Shown: positions 42,448 through 52,948, counted from the first letter of the stretch. The stretch: DNA of 64,000 nt from Pseudaminobacter soli (ex Li et al. 2025) (GCF_003012705.1 NZ_PXYL01000004.1:1-64000), one strand, 5' to 3'. The notes: generated from the sequence alone by a model not told the origin. Program-made: numbers and translations.

Positions 42448-44900
42448 TGGGGGGCGCGGTGACGACAGCGCAGAAGACGATTCGCCTGGCACGCCTTTAT
42501 GGCGCGACGGCTCTCGCCTGCCTTTTCGCCTATGCTTTGCCCGTCACCACGCCGGCTTCCGCACAGGAGATCGGCAACCTTGCCCCAAAAATTCCGGCCG
42601 GCTCGCAGATGCTGCTGGAGGCCGACACCCTCGTCTATGACAACGACAAGAACACGGTAACCGCGGTCGGCGGGGTCCGAATCGACTATGCCGGCAACCG
42701 TCTGGTTGCACAGCGCGTCACCTATGACCGCAACACCTCCCGTCTCATCGCCAGCGGCAATGTCGAGATCATCGACAGCAGCGGCACCAAGGTCTTCTCC
42801 CAGGAGATCGACGTCACCGACGATTTCGCCAACGGCTTCGTCAACGCGCTGCGCGTCGAAACGATCGACAAGACCTATTTCGCTGCTGAAAGCGCGAGCC
42901 GCGAAGGCGGCGTTCTGACCACCTTCAACAACGGCGTCTACACCGCCTGCGCCCCTTGCGAAGCACAGCCGGACAGGGCGCCGATCTGGCGCATCAAGGC
43001 GCAGAAGATCATCTGGAACGGCACCACCAAGACGGTGCGCTTCGAGCGGTCGCGCTTCGAGTTCTTCGGCTTCCCGATCGCCTATCTGCCGAGCTTCGAG
43101 ATCGCCGACCCCACGGTGAAGCGCAAGAGCGGCTTCCTGTTCCCGGGCGTCGACTACAAGACCAGCCTCGGCGCCAGCCTGAAAATCCCGTACTATTTCG
43201 CCCTTTCGCCGACCTATGACCTGACGGTTGCCGGCGCCGGCTACACCAAGCAGGGATTCCTCGGCGAGGCCGAGTGGCGCCAGCGTTTCAATTCGGGCGA
43301 ATACAGCCTCAAGATCGCCGGCATCCGGCAGAACGACCCCAGCGCCTTCATCGACGAAGGCCGCTACGGGGTGAATTCCGGCCCGCGGGACGATCCGAAC
43401 CGCTTCCGCGGCATGATCGGCTCCAAGGGTAATTTCGATCTTAATCCGCGCTGGACCTTCGGCTGGGATATCCTTGCGCAGACCGACAAGAATTTCGCCT
43501 ATACCTACAAGATCGACGGCTACAGCAAGTTCAACTACCAGTCTCAGGTCTACCTGACGGGCTTGAACGACCGGAATTATTTCGACCTCAGGGCGATGAA
43601 GTTCCAGGTCCAGGAAGACTTGCTTTACTACGATCCGCAGGCGCGCAACGACAAGCAGCCCTGGGTCCTGCCGTCCTTCGATTATGCCTATACGCCGGAT
43701 ACGCCGGTGCTCGGCGGCGAGTTCAACTTCAAGGCCAATTCGCGCATCATCCATCGCAACGAGCTTGAGGTTGCCCATTTCCTCGATCCGATAACCCATG
43801 AGCCGATCACGGACGATCCCACCAAAGACGTGAAGCGCGTGCCCGGCATCCAAGGCAACGACGGGCGGCTCACCGGCGAAGCCGAGTGGAAACGCTCCTT
43901 CATCACGCCCGGCGGTCTCGTGGTCACGCCGCTTTTGGCATTCCAGGCCGACGCCAACTACCTAAACGCCAGCCAGGAATCGATCGACGCCATCCACAAC
44001 ATGGCCGACAATCTCCGCGTCGTCGCCGACATCCGCTCGGCCTTCTATCGGGCGATGGCGACTGCCGGTCTCGAACTGCGCTGGCCGGTCCTGTTCTCGG
44101 CCACCAGCAGCTCGCACATTCTCGAGCCCATGGCACAGGTGTTCGCCCGTCCGGACGAGCCCTACGCCTCAACCCTCGGCCGCCCGAACGAGGACGCCCA
44201 GAGCTTCGTCTTCGACGCGACCACCCTGTTCGAGCGCGACAAGTTCTCCGGCTATGACCGCATCGAAGGCGGCACGCGCGCCAATGTCGGCTTCCGCTAT
44301 TCCGGCTCCTACGACAATGGCTGGGCGACCAATGCGATCTTCGGCCAGTCCTATCAGCTCGCCGGACGCAACTCCTTCGATTCGCCGGACCTCGTGAATG
44401 CCGGTGCCTTCTCGGGCCTGCAGAACGACACGTCCGATTTCGTCGGCCTGGTCGGCATCGCCTCGCCGAACGGCTTGTCGGCCTCGGCAAGCGCCCGGCT
44501 GGACGAGCAGTCCCTGGAAGTGCGGCGCGCCGAGCTGAAGGCCGGCTATTCGTCGAGCCCGTTGTCTCTTGCTGGGCAGTATGCCTTCATCCAGAGGCAG
44601 CCGCTCTACGGCTTCGACTTCGATCGCAAGGAAATGACGCTGGGCGCCTCCACCCGCTTCCACCAGAACTGGCGTGCCTTCGGTTCCGGCACCTATGACT
44701 TCGTGTCCGGCGTGGTGACGAAGGATTCGCTCGGCTTTGCCTATGACGACGAATGCTTCTCCTACACCATGTCCATGATCACCAAGCGCGACCCGCAGAA
44801 GATTGCCAGGGACGAACGTACCTTCGGCTTCAACATCTCCTTCCGGACTCTCGGAGACTTCGGAACGGCGGGCGGCACTTCCCCGAGTTCTTTGCCGTGA
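42447..44900 (+). CDS. lptD: LPS-assembly protein LptD
   Basis: 817 residues. LptD places LPS in the outer leaflet of the outer membrane. GTG start at 42447 overlaps the lptG stop by one base, with AGGGAGG 7 bp upstream. Signal peptide to about residue 38 (TPASA-QE), then an OstA/LptA-like jellyroll (LLEADTLVYDNDKNTVTAVGG, LIASGNVEI) and a large beta barrel. Two cysteines in YTACAPCEAQ near 165 and one at DDECFSYTM near 770 could form the N-to-C disulphide known to activate LptD. Confidence 0.93.
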   Translation: MGGAVTTAQKTIRLARLYGATALACLFAYALPVTTPASAQEIGNLAPKIPAGSQMLLEADTLVYDNDKNTVTAVGGVRIDYAGNRLVAQRVTYDRNTSRLIASGNVEIIDSSGTKVFSQEIDVTDDFANGFVNALRVETIDKTYFAAESASREGGVLTTFNNGVYTACAPCEAQPDRAPIWRIKAQKIIWNGTTKTVRFERSRFEFFGFPIAYLPSFEIADPTVKRKSGFLFPGVDYKTSLGASLKIPYYFALSPTYDLTVAGAGYTKQGFLGEAEWRQRFNSGEYSLKIAGIRQNDPSAFIDEGRYGVNSGPRDDPNRFRGMIGSKGNFDLNPRWTFGWDILAQTDKNFAYTYKIDGYSKFNYQSQVYLTGLNDRNYFDLRAMKFQVQEDLLYYDPQARNDKQPWVLPSFDYAYTPDTPVLGGEFNFKANSRIIHRNELEVAHFLDPITHEPITDDPTKDVKRVPGIQGNDGRLTGEAEWKRSFITPGGLVVTPLLAFQADANYLNASQESIDAIHNMADNLRVVADIRSAFYRAMATAGLELRWPVLFSATSSSHILEPMAQVFARPDEPYASTLGRPNEDAQSFVFDATTLFERDKFSGYDRIEGGTRANVGFRYSGSYDNGWATNAIFGQSYQLAGRNSFDSPDLVNAGAFSGLQNDTSDFVGLVGIASPNGLSASASARLDEQSLEVRRAELKAGYSSSPLSLAGQYAFIQRQPLYGFDFDRKEMTLGASTRFHQNWRAFGSGTYDFVSGVVTKDSLGFAYDDECFSYTMSMITKRDPQKIARDERTFGFNISFRTLGDFGTAGGTSPSSLP

Positions 44901-44998
44901 CGGCCCGCCAGAGCGGCCGTCATCCTTTCGCCGCATAGGAACGGCATCCGGAACCATATGTCTGTTCTGCAGAAAATCGACGACGAGGATCGATCAAT

Positions 44999-45937
44999 AT
45001 GATCTTGATCAGAAAATACCTCTTTTCCGCAAGTTTTGCTGTTCTCGTTGCTTTCAGCGCAGCACCCGTGGTGCTGACCGCCGCGCCTGCCGCCGCCAGC
45101 GAGATCAAATATGTGGTCAACGGCGCCGCGATCACCAGCTATGACATCCAGCGCCGAGCGGCCTTCCTGAAGCTACAGCATCGCACGGGCAACCTGAACA
45201 AGCTGGCCGGCGACGAGATGGTTGATCAGGCGCTGCGCAACTCCGAGATCAAGCGGCTGAGCATCAAGGTGTCGGACCAGCAGGTCGAAGACGCCTTCAA
45301 GCGCTTTGCCAGCTCCAACAAGATGGCGCCCGCGCAGCTGACCCAGGTTCTGGATCATGCCGGCGTCACGGCCCAGCACTTCAAGGATTTCATCCGCACC
45401 CAGATGAGCTGGAACCAGGCGCTCTCCGCCCGCTTCAACTCCCAGGGCGGTAGCATGAGCGAGCAGGACGTGGTGCAGCGCATGCTGCAGCAGAAGGGCA
45501 GCAAGCCGACCGCGACCGAATATATGCTGCAGCAGGTGATCTTCGTCGTTCCGGCCAAGGAACGCGGCCAGATGGCCAAGCGCAAGCGCGAGGCCGAATC
45601 AATGCGCGCCCGCTTCGGCGGCTGCAACACCACCCGCGAATTCGCCAAGGGCCTGATCGACGTCACGGTTCGTGACCTGGGCCGCGTGCTGGCGCCGGAA
45701 CTGCCCTCGGAATGGGCGGATCAGATCAAGAAGACCAAGGTCGGCGGCGCCACGGGCGTGCGCGAGACCGAGCGTGGCGTCGAATTCATCGGCATCTGCA
45801 GCTCCCGCGAAGTGTCGGACGACAAGGTCGCGAAGATGGTCTTCCAGTCGGAAGGCAACCAGGACCAGCAGGCCGAACAGCTCAACAAGACCTATATTGA
45901 AGAGCTGAGGAAACGCGCCAAAATCGTGGAGCGCTGA
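44999..45937 (+). CDS. SurA-like periplasmic chaperone / peptidyl-prolyl isomerase
   Basis: 312 residues. Signal peptide to about residue 34 (APAAAS-EI). SurA N-domain: IKYVVNGAAITSYDIQRRAAFLKL and DEMVDQALRNSEIKRLSIKVSDQQVEDAF, then a single weak parvulin-like segment (YMLQQVIFVVPAKERGQ ...). Shorter than E. coli SurA (428 aa), with only one degenerate PPIase domain, as is common in alphaproteobacteria. Position after lptD supports a role in outer-membrane protein folding, including LptD. ATG at 44999. Confidence 0.85.
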   Translation: MILIRKYLFSASFAVLVAFSAAPVVLTAAPAAASEIKYVVNGAAITSYDIQRRAAFLKLQHRTGNLNKLAGDEMVDQALRNSEIKRLSIKVSDQQVEDAFKRFASSNKMAPAQLTQVLDHAGVTAQHFKDFIRTQMSWNQALSARFNSQGGSMSEQDVVQRMLQQKGSKPTATEYMLQQVIFVVPAKERGQMAKRKREAESMRARFGGCNTTREFAKGLIDVTVRDLGRVLAPELPSEWADQIKKTKVGGATGVRETERGVEFIGICSSREVSDDKVAKMVFQSEGNQDQQAEQLNKTYIEELRKRAKIVER

Positions 45938-45943
45938 TCCATT

Positions 45944-46972
45944 GTGCGCGACCGTAGCGATGACAGCATACTGGCACTGAGCGGCGGCGATCCTTCGGGC
46001 ATCGGGCCTGAGATCGCCATTGCCGCCTGGCGCGATCGCGCGGCCGCGAACACTCCTGCCTTCTACATCCTGAGCGATCCCGACCTTTTGGCCGCCCGTG
46101 CGCGGCAAATCGGCGTCGAGGTGGCCATCGAAGCGACGACGCCGGGCGAAGCGGCAAAGGTCTTTTCGCGCGCCTTGCCGGTGGTGCCGCTTGCGGAGGG
46201 GCTCAAGGACACGCCGGGCCAGCCCGACCCAGCCAATGCGGCCGGCATCATCGAGGCGATCAATCGCTCCGTCGACGATGTCTTTGCAGGGCGCGCGGCA
46301 GCCGTCGTCACCTGCCCCATTGCCAAGAAGCCGCTTTACGATGCCGGCTTCCGCTTTCCCGGCCACACCGAATATCTCGCTCATCTGGCGACCTTGAAGA
46401 CCGGCAATCCCGTCACGCCCGTCATGATGCTGGCTGGCCCCGAGCTGCGCGCGGTGCCGGTCACCATCCATATCCCGCTTTCCGAAGTGCCCGGCACGCT
46501 GACCCGCGTGATGATCGAGGAGACTGCCCGCATCACCGCCCATGACCTGCAAAGGCGCTTCGGCATCGGCAAGCCGCGCCTGGCCGTTTCCGGCCTCAAC
46601 CCGCATGCGGGCGAAGGCGGCGCCATGGGCAGCGAGGACGAGGCCGTCATCCTGCCTGCGATCGAAACGCTGCGCCGCGAGGGCATCGACGCCTATGGCC
46701 CCCTGCCCGCCGACACGATGTTCCACGCCCGCGCCCGCGCGGGCTATGACGCCGCCATCTGCATGTATCACGACCAGGCGCTGATCCCGGCCAAGGCGCT
46801 GGCCTTCGACGAGACCGTCAACGTCACGCTCGGCCTGCCATTCATCCGCACCTCGCCCGACCACGGCACCGCCTTCGGCATTGCCGGCAGGGGCGTTGCG
46901 CGGCCGGACAGCCTGATCGCCGCATTGCGGCTGGCACGGCAACTCGCCGACAACGAGGCCCGCATCAGATGA
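45944..46972 (+). CDS. pdxA: 4-hydroxythreonine-4-phosphate dehydrogenase
   Basis: 342 residues. PdxA oxidises 4-phosphohydroxy-threonine for pyridoxal phosphate synthesis. Motifs: [15 protein letters not shown] near residue 10, [23 protein letters not shown] near 125-147 with the metal His, [25 protein letters not shown] near 220-236, [10 protein letters not shown] and [10 protein letters not shown] with further metal histidines. GTG start at 45944, 6 bp after the surA-like stop. PLP is the cofactor of enzymes such as MetC in this window. Confidence 0.96.
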   Translation: MRDRSDDSILALSGGDPSGIGPEIAIAAWRDRAAANTPAFYILSDPDLLAARARQIGVEVAIEATTPGEAAKVFSRALPVVPLAEGLKDTPGQPDPANAAGIIEAINRSVDDVFAGRAAAVVTCPIAKKPLYDAGFRFPGHTEYLAHLATLKTGNPVTPVMMLAGPELRAVPVTIHIPLSEVPGTLTRVMIEETARITAHDLQRRFGIGKPRLAVSGLNPHAGEGGAMGSEDEAVILPAIETLRREGIDAYGPLPADTMFHARARAGYDAAICMYHDQALIPAKALAFDETVNVTLGLPFIRTSPDHGTAFGIAGRGVARPDSLIAALRLARQLADNEARIR

Positions 46973-47793
46973 GCATCGACGGATTGCCGCCGCTGCGGGA
47001 AGTGATCGAGCGTTACGGCCTGCAGGCCAAGAAATCGCTCGGCCAGAATTTCCTGCTCGACCTGAACCTCACCAGCAAGATCGCCCGCTCCGCCGGCGAC
47101 CTCGCCTCGACAACGGTCATCGAAGTCGGCCCCGGCCCCGGCGGGCTGACGCGCGCTTTGTTGATGAACGGGGCTTCCCGCGTCATCGCCATCGAGCGTG
47201 ACGAACGCTGCCTGGAGGCGCTGGCGGAAGTGTCGGCCCACTATCCCGGCCGGCTGGAGGTGATCCCGGGCGACGCGCTGAAGACCGACTTTGCCGCGCT
47301 GGCGCCCGGCGAAAAGGTCAGGATCGTCGCCAACCTGCCTTACAATATCGGCACCGAACTTCTGATCCGCTGGCTGACGATCGAGGAATGGCCGCCCTTC
47401 TATGCCTCGATGACGCTGATGTTCCAGCGCGAAGTGGCGCAGCGGATCGTTGCCAAGCCCGGCAGCGACGCCTATGGCCGGCTCGGCGTGCTCGCGGGCT
47501 GGCGCACCGATGCGCGCATCGTCTTCGACCTCCCGCCGCAAGCTTTTACGCCGCCGCCGAAGGTCACCTCGTCGGTGGTCCAACTCCTCCCGCGCGAAAA
47601 GCCGCTGGCGGCCGATGTGCGCATGCTTGGCCGCATCACGGAAGCGGCATTCGGCCAGCGGCGCAAGATGTTGCGTCAGAGCCTCAAGGGCATCGAAGGC
47701 GCACGCCTGCTGGAGACAACCGGCATCGACGGTACGCGCCGCGCCGAGACGCTGGACATTCAGGAATTCGTCGCTCTGGCCAACGCGGTGTAA
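46969..47793 (+). CDS. rsmA: 16S rRNA dimethyladenosine transferase (KsgA)
   Basis: 274 residues. Dimethylates A1518/A1519 of 16S rRNA late in 30S assembly. Seen are [13 protein letters not shown] near residue 20, the SAM loop [14 protein letters not shown] near 48, and the catalytic [14 protein letters not shown] near 122. C-terminal helical domain intact. Its start overlaps the pdxA stop by ATGA, the pdxA-ksgA arrangement known from many proteobacteria. Last gene of the lpt operon. Confidence 0.96.
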   Translation: MSIDGLPPLREVIERYGLQAKKSLGQNFLLDLNLTSKIARSAGDLASTTVIEVGPGPGGLTRALLMNGASRVIAIERDERCLEALAEVSAHYPGRLEVIPGDALKTDFAALAPGEKVRIVANLPYNIGTELLIRWLTIEEWPPFYASMTLMFQREVAQRIVAKPGSDAYGRLGVLAGWRTDARIVFDLPPQAFTPPPKVTSSVVQLLPREKPLAADVRMLGRITEAAFGQRRKMLRQSLKGIEGARLLETTGIDGTRRAETLDIQEFVALANAV

Positions 47794-47825
47794 CGCGGCG
47801 GCGCCCGCCGCCCACGCGACGGTTC

Positions 47826-48419
47826 TTATGCCTTCGTAGCCGTTACCAGAAGCCATTCGGTGGGCTCGCGGTCGTAGCCGCTGCCCGTTCGCTGCTCTAT
47901 CTCGATGTCCCGCCAACCATGGCCATAGGCCTGGCGAAGCCACTCCGGCGAAGGGTAGTTGTAGTAGCGGCCAAACCGATCGCGCCCCTCCTGCGAGCCA
48001 GCCTTGTAGGTCGAATGAAACACGCCAGCCGGCTTCAACGCTGCGTGGATGCGTAAAATAATCGCCGGCAATTCGCTGCGAGGCACATGCAAGAGACAGG
48101 CATTGGCCCAGACGCCGTCATAGTGCTCCTGCTCGTCAAGTTCTTCAAAGAGCAGGACCCGAACCGGCCGCCCCAGCCGCTTTTCCGCTTCTTCGGCCAG
48201 TTCAGCGCAGCCGTCTGTCGCAACGAGATCGAGCCCACTCGACAGCAAAGCCACGCTATCATGGCCAGCACCGCAGCCGAGTTCGAGGACCTTCGCCCCG
48301 ACGGGCAGGCGCGCAACGAAAGCATCGATGCGCGGCTGATCTACCTCGCGCGGCCGGCCGGCGTATGCACCGGCCTCGCTGGCATAGAAGTCTAGCGTTG
48401 ACGTATCGCGGCCAGGCAT
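47826..48419 (-). CDS. Class I SAM-dependent methyltransferase
   Basis: 197 residues. N-terminal helix TLDFYASEAGAYAG, then the SAM-binding motif I VLELGCGAGHDSVALL near 44-59, acidic motif II ATDGCAEL, and HYDGVWANACLLHVPRSELP, typical of the UbiE/tellurite-type small-molecule methyltransferases. The end GYDREPTEWLLVTATKA may belong to the substrate lid. Substrate unknown. ATG at 48419. Upstream neighbour on the same strand is gmk, 13 bp away. Confidence 0.85.
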   Translation of the reverse strand: MPGRDTSTLDFYASEAGAYAGRPREVDQPRIDAFVARLPVGAKVLELGCGAGHDSVALLSSGLDLVATDGCAELAEEAEKRLGRPVRVLLFEELDEQEHYDGVWANACLLHVPRSELPAIILRIHAALKPAGVFHSTYKAGSQEGRDRFGRYYNYPSPEWLRQAYGHGWRDIEIEQRTGSGYDREPTEWLLVTATKA

Positions 48420-48432
48420 GAGCCCCCGCAAA

Positions 48433-49092
48433 TCAATCCGTCTTCTCGTCCAGCAGCCCCGACACGAAGTCGAACAGGCCGGGCCGGCGATCGCGGCGGA
48501 GGCGTTCGGCAGTGACGATCGCACGGACCTCGTCGAAGGCGCGGTTGAGATCGTGGTTGATCACCACATAGTCGTATTCGCGCCACTGCTCGATCTCGAC
48601 CCGCGCATTTTCCAGCCGCTTGGCGATGACCTCTTCGGTGTCCTCGGCGCGGCGCTTCAGGCGGGCCTTCAGTTCCTTCATCGACGGCGGCAGGATGAAG
48701 ATCGAGACGATGTCGCCCCGCATCTTTTCCTTGAGCTGCATCGCACCCTGCCAGTCGATGTCGAACAGCATGTCGCGGCCGTCGGCCATCGCCCGCTCGG
48801 CCGGCTCGCGCGGCGTGGCGTAGAAATTGCCATGCACTTCCGCCCATTCCAGCAGCGCGTCGTTGTCGCGAAGGATCTCGAACTCGCGCTTGCTGCGGAA
48901 ATGGTAGTGGACGCCCTCGATCTCGCTGCCGCGGCGCGCGCGCGTGGTGACGCTGACCGACAGCTCGAGGCTTGGATCGCTTTCGAGAAGATTGCGGGCG
49001 ATGGTGGATTTTCCCGCGCCCGAAGGGGACGAAAGCACCAGCATCAGGCCACGACGGCGGATAGCGCTCGAAGAAAGGGTCTCAGCGCTCAT
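48433..49092 (-). CDS. gmk: Guanylate kinase
   Basis: 219 residues. Phosphorylates GMP to GDP. P-loop [15 protein letters not shown] near 21-35; GMP-binding motifs [21 protein letters not shown] near 46-66 and [13 protein letters not shown] near 82-94; [13 protein letters not shown] near 112. Normal length. 3 bp after the yicC stop; the yicC-gmk pair is conserved widely. Confidence 0.97.
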   Translation of the reverse strand: MSAETLSSSAIRRRGLMLVLSSPSGAGKSTIARNLLESDPSLELSVSVTTRARRGSEIEGVHYHFRSKREFEILRDNDALLEWAEVHGNFYATPREPAERAMADGRDMLFDIDWQGAMQLKEKMRGDIVSIFILPPSMKELKARLKRRAEDTEEVIAKRLENARVEIEQWREYDYVVINHDLNRAFDEVRAIVTAERLRRDRRPGLFDFVSGLLDEKTD

Positions 49093-49095
49093 ATG

Positions 49096-49986
49096 CTACT
49101 CCAGATTCTGTACCTGCTCGCGAAACTGATCGACGACCGCCTTGAGCTCAAGCCCGATGGCCGTGACCGCCGCGGCGTTCGATTTTGAACACAACGTATT
49201 CGATTCGCGATTGAATTCCTGCGCAAGAAAATCGAGCTTGCGCCCGATCGCACCACCGCCAGCAAGAAGCGCCCGTCCCGATGCGACGTGGGTCTTGAGG
49301 CGGTCGATCTCCTCGCGAATGTCTGCCTTGGTCGCAAGCAACGCCGCCTCCTGGTGCAGCCGCGCCTCGTCGAGCGCGGAGGAAGCATCCAGCAGCAGCG
49401 CCACCTGTTCGGCGAGACGCGCGCGAATGACGGCTGGCTCCCGCGACGGGTCGGCCTCGGCCTTCAGCGTCAGCGACTCGATCGTGTCGATATGGCCGCC
49501 GAGCAGCGCGCGCAGCGCCTCGCCCTCGGCCATGCGAGATTTTTCGAGTTCGCCTAGCGCCGTTTCCAGAACGGCCAGCACGGCCGCGTCGAAGCGGGCG
49601 CGCTCCTCCTCGGTTTCCGTGGACTCCGGCACTTCGAGCACGCCGCGCAGCGCAAGCAGACCGTCGGCCGTCGCCGGGGCGGTGCCGAACTGATCCTCCA
49701 ACCGTTTGGCCAGGCTGGCGAGATCCTTCAGGAAGGCTTCGTTGACCACTGGCTGGGCCATGCTGCCAGCCGCGCGGGTGACGTTGAGCGAAGCCTGAAT
49801 GTTGCCGCGCGCAAATCGCTTCTGCACCGCCTGGCGTGCTGACTGCTCCAGCCGCTCGCAACCGTTCGGCAGCCGAAAGCGGACCTCGCAGGTCTTGCCG
49901 TTCACCGACTTCAGCTCCCAGACGATGGTGTCGCCGTTCTGCTCGGCGGATGCGCGGGCGAAGCCGGTCATACTTTGCAAGGTCAT
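49096..49986 (-). CDS. YicC family endoribonuclease-like protein
   Basis: 296 residues. Start MTLQSMTGFARA and the Glu-rich end ALGLELKAVVDQFREQVQNLE-type match the YicC/YloC family. Middle motifs: ELKSVNGKTCEVRFRLP, and LDFLAQEFNRESNTLCSKSN near 255-275, the most conserved block. E. coli YicC was shown to be an RNase that acts on small RNAs; that function is assumed by homology. ATG at 49986; gmk follows 3 bp after. Confidence 0.93.
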   Translation of the reverse strand: MTLQSMTGFARASAEQNGDTIVWELKSVNGKTCEVRFRLPNGCERLEQSARQAVQKRFARGNIQASLNVTRAAGSMAQPVVNEAFLKDLASLAKRLEDQFGTAPATADGLLALRGVLEVPESTETEEERARFDAAVLAVLETALGELEKSRMAEGEALRALLGGHIDTIESLTLKAEADPSREPAVIRARLAEQVALLLDASSALDEARLHQEAALLATKADIREEIDRLKTHVASGRALLAGGGAIGRKLDFLAQEFNRESNTLCSKSNAAAVTAIGLELKAVVDQFREQVQNLE

Positions 49987-50083
49987 CTCGCGGCCCTCAT
50001 ACCCGCCAGAAAGGCTGCGGCCCAAGCCGCCTGAAACATAGGAACAGGCGCGCCGCGTTCTCCGGCGCGCCTCATAGAATAGC

Positions 50084-51274
50084 CTATTGGGCCGGCGTCT
50101 GCTGCTCGCCGTCCGCTGGCGGGGTGGCCCCGGCCTTGGCGGCTTCCTCGGCCTGCTTCTTCTGCGCCGCCCGCCAGCGCGCAACGTTTTCGTTGTGCTC
50201 GTCCAGCGTCTTGGCGAAGACATGCCCGCCCGTGCCGTCGGCCACGAAGTAGAGATCGTCGGTCTGCGAGGGGTTGGCCACCGCCTCCAGCGCCGCGCGG
50301 CCCGGATTGGCGATCGGCGTCGGCGGCAGGCCGTTGATCTGATAGGTGTTATACGGCGTCTGCTTGTCGATGTCGGACTGGTAGATCGGACGATCCGCAG
50401 GACGGCCCTTGCCGCCGAACAGGCCGTAGAGGATCGTCGGGTCCGACTGCAGCCGCATCTTCTTCTTCAGGCGATTGATGAAGACGGACGCAACCCGCGA
50501 GCGCTCGTCGGCGCGGCCGGTCTCCTTCTCAACGATGGAGGCAAGCGTCACGAATGCATTGATGTCGGCCAGCGGCAGGCCCGGAGCCCGGCGCGCCCAG
50601 ATTTCCTCGACCATCTGCTTCTGGTGGGCAAGCATCTTGTCGATGATCGACTGGCGCGTGGTGCCGCGCGTGAAGCGCTGCGTGTCGGTGGCAAGGCTAC
50701 CTTCCGCCGGCAGCGACGCCGGCATGTCGCCCGACAGCGCTTCCTGTTCGGCAATGCGCTCGAACGCCTGCTCGACCGTCAGGCCCTCGGGGATGGTCAG
50801 CGAATACATCACCGACTTGCCGCTCTTCAACAGTTCCATCACGTCGCGCATCGAAGCGCCGGCCTTGATCTCGTATTCCCCGGCCTTCAGCGCCGAATCG
50901 TTGCCAAAGGCGCGAACGCCGAGGCGGAAGACGCGCGCGTCGCTGATCAGGCCGCGGCGCTCGAGCTGGTCGGCGATTTCCTGCACGCCGGTATTGGGCT
51001 TGATCAGGATGGTCTGGTCGACCGTCGTCGGCCCGCGGCCCTCGAATTCGAGCCTGCCGAAATAGATGGCCGCACCGCCGGCCAGAACGACCAGCACGAC
51101 GATGGAAAGCAGGAAGTTCAGGAAAACCACGAACTGGTTGCGCGAGGCGCGCGAGCGCTTGGGCGGCGGCGTGCCGGCCTGCGGCCGCAAGGCCTCACTG
51201 GCGCTCTTCGGAACGATCGGTTTCGACGGCTCGGCATTGCGGCCGATTTCAGCGTCGGATGGAGTCGTTGTCAT
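50084..51274 (-). CDS. mltG: Endolytic murein transglycosylase
   Basis: 396 residues. A Pro-rich cytoplasmic head, one transmembrane helix near residue 50 (FVVFLNFLLSIVVLVVLAGG), then a LysM-like part (VQEIADQLERRGLISDARVF) and the YceG/MltG catalytic domain with TLASIVEKETGRADERS holding the catalytic Glu, LQSDPTILYG, and TPYNTYQINGLPPTPIANPG. MltG cuts nascent glycan strands and sets their length. The C-terminus is a short Ala/Pro/Gln tail. Follows fabF, as is usual. Confidence 0.95.
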   Translation of the reverse strand: MTTTPSDAEIGRNAEPSKPIVPKSASEALRPQAGTPPPKRSRASRNQFVVFLNFLLSIVVLVVLAGGAAIYFGRLEFEGRGPTTVDQTILIKPNTGVQEIADQLERRGLISDARVFRLGVRAFGNDSALKAGEYEIKAGASMRDVMELLKSGKSVMYSLTIPEGLTVEQAFERIAEQEALSGDMPASLPAEGSLATDTQRFTRGTTRQSIIDKMLAHQKQMVEEIWARRAPGLPLADINAFVTLASIVEKETGRADERSRVASVFINRLKKKMRLQSDPTILYGLFGGKGRPADRPIYQSDIDKQTPYNTYQINGLPPTPIANPGRAALEAVANPSQTDDLYFVADGTGGHVFAKTLDEHNENVARWRAAQKKQAEEAAKAGATPPADGEQQTPAQ

Positions 51275-51384
51275 AGCGCCTCAACACTTGCTCTTTGCGT
51301 AAGTTCCCCGCCTAGAGATAACGGGGCAGAATCTACCGAAACGGCCGATCCGACCCTAAGGGCGATTATGGCGAAATTCACGAC

Positions 51385-51408
51385 TAGACGGGCCTTTCGA
51401 CCCGTCTA
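51385..51408 (-). terminator. Stem-loop between fabF and mltG
   Basis: 8-bp inverted repeat TAGACGGG / CCCGTCTA with an 8-nt loop, 6 bp after the fabF stop. No T-run, so partial termination or message stabilisation is more likely than full stop. Confidence 0.45.
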
Positions 51409-51414
51409 ACGCAC

Positions 51415-52677
51415 TTAGCCGTTGTAGCGCTGGAAAACCAACGAGGCGTTGGTACCGCCAAATCCGAAGGAGTTGGAAAGCGCAACATCGATCTGGCGGG
51501 CGCGCGGCTTGTTCGGCACGAGGTCGATGGCCGTTTCACGCTCGGGATTGTCCAGATTGATCGTCGCCGGCGCGATATTGTCGCGAATGGCGAGGATGGA
51601 GAAGATCGCCTCGGCCGATCCGGCGGCACCCAGAAGGTGCCCGATCGACGACTTGGTCGACGACATCGAGATCTTGGAGGCGGCATTGCCGACCAGGCGC
51701 TCGACAGCGCCGAGCTCGATCGTGTCGGCCATGGTCGAGGTGCCATGCGCGTTGATGTAGTCGACATCGGCCGGCTGCAGGTTGGCGCGCTTCAGCGCAG
51801 CGGTCATGCAGCGGAAGGCGCCGTCGCCGTCCTCGGAAGGTGCGGTGATGTGATAGGCGTCGCCCGTCAGGCCATAGCCGACGACCTCGGCATAGATCTT
51901 GGCGCCGCGCGCCTTGGCGTGTTCGAGCTCTTCGAGCACCACAACGCCTGCGCCCTCGCCCATGACGAAACCGTCGCGGTCGCGATCATAGGGGCGGGAA
52001 GCCTTTTCGGGCGTTTCGTTGCGGCCGGTGGAGAGCGCCTTGCAGGCCGCGAAGCCCGCCAGCGAAAGGCGCGTGACCGGCGCTTCCGCGCCGCCGGCAA
52101 CCATCACGTCGGCATCGCCGAACATGATCAGCCGTGCCGCATCGCCAATGGCGTGTGCGCCGGTGGAGCAGGCGGTGACCACGGCATGGTTCGGGCCCTT
52201 GAGCCCGTGCCGGATCGAGACCTGCCCGGAAACCAGATTGATGATATTACCGGGGATGAAGAAGGGGCTGATGCGACGCGGGCCGCGCTCCTGAAGGATA
52301 AGCGCGTTTTCCGCGATTCCCTCGATGCCGCCGATGCCCGAACCGATCATCACGCCGCTGGCGTGCTGGTCTTCGAGCGTCTTGGGCTCCCAGCCGGAAT
52401 CCTTCAGCGCTTCGTCGGCGGCCGCAATCCCGTAAAGGATGAAGTCGCCGATCTTGCGCAGTTCCTTCGGCTCAAGATAGGCCTCGGGATTGAACGTGTT
52501 GTCGCTGCCATCGCCCCGCGGGATCACATGCGCGATCTTGCAAGCAAGATCCTCGACTTCGAACTCTGTGACCCGCTGGGCGGCACTCCGACCGCTCAGA
52601 AGCTCTCTCCAGCCATGCTCCACACCAACGCCGAACGGCGAAAGCAGACCCAGGCCAGTGACGACAACACGCCTCAT
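51415..52677 (-). CDS. fabF: 3-oxoacyl-ACP synthase II
   Basis: 420 residues. Condenses malonyl-ACP with acyl-ACP in fatty-acid elongation. Cys-His-His triad visible: VVTACSTGAHAIGDA near 164-178, INAHGTSTMADT near 303-314, SSTKSSIGHLLGAAG near 335-349. N-terminus RRVVVTGLGLLSPFG is typical. 34 bp after acpP in the fab cluster. ATG at 52677. Confidence 0.97.
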   Translation of the reverse strand: MRRVVVTGLGLLSPFGVGVEHGWRELLSGRSAAQRVTEFEVEDLACKIAHVIPRGDGSDNTFNPEAYLEPKELRKIGDFILYGIAAADEALKDSGWEPKTLEDQHASGVMIGSGIGGIEGIAENALILQERGPRRISPFFIPGNIINLVSGQVSIRHGLKGPNHAVVTACSTGAHAIGDAARLIMFGDADVMVAGGAEAPVTRLSLAGFAACKALSTGRNETPEKASRPYDRDRDGFVMGEGAGVVVLEELEHAKARGAKIYAEVVGYGLTGDAYHITAPSEDGDGAFRCMTAALKRANLQPADVDYINAHGTSTMADTIELGAVERLVGNAASKISMSSTKSSIGHLLGAAGSAEAIFSILAIRDNIAPATINLDNPERETAIDLVPNKPRARQIDVALSNSFGFGGTNASLVFQRYNG

Positions 52678-52711
52678 CGCGGTAATCTCGGAATGCTGAG
52701 CTGGGAAAGCG

Positions 52712-52948
52712 TCAGGCCGAGGCCTTGTCGATGTACTTGACGGCGTCGCCGACGGTCAGGATCGTCTCAGCCGCGTCATCGGGGATTTCAACGCCGAATT
52801 CTTCTTCGAAAGCCATGACGAGTTCGACCGTGTCAAGGCTGTCAGCGCCCAGATCATCGATGAAGCTGGCGCCTTCGGTTACCTTGTCGGCTTCGACGCC
52901 GAGATGTTCGACAACGATCTTCTTGACGCGCTCTGCGGTGTCACTCAT
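52712..52948 (-). CDS. acpP: Acyl carrier protein
   Basis: 78 residues, highly acidic. The phosphopantetheine serine is in the motif [18 protein letters not shown] near residue 37. Carries growing acyl chains for FabF, FabG and FabD encoded next to it. ATG at 52948 with AGGA upstream. Preceded by a 311-bp gap with its own likely promoter, which fits the high demand for ACP. Confidence 0.98.
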   Translation of the reverse strand: MSDTAERVKKIVVEHLGVEADKVTEGASFIDDLGADSLDTVELVMAFEEEFGVEIPDDAAETILTVGDAVKYIDKASA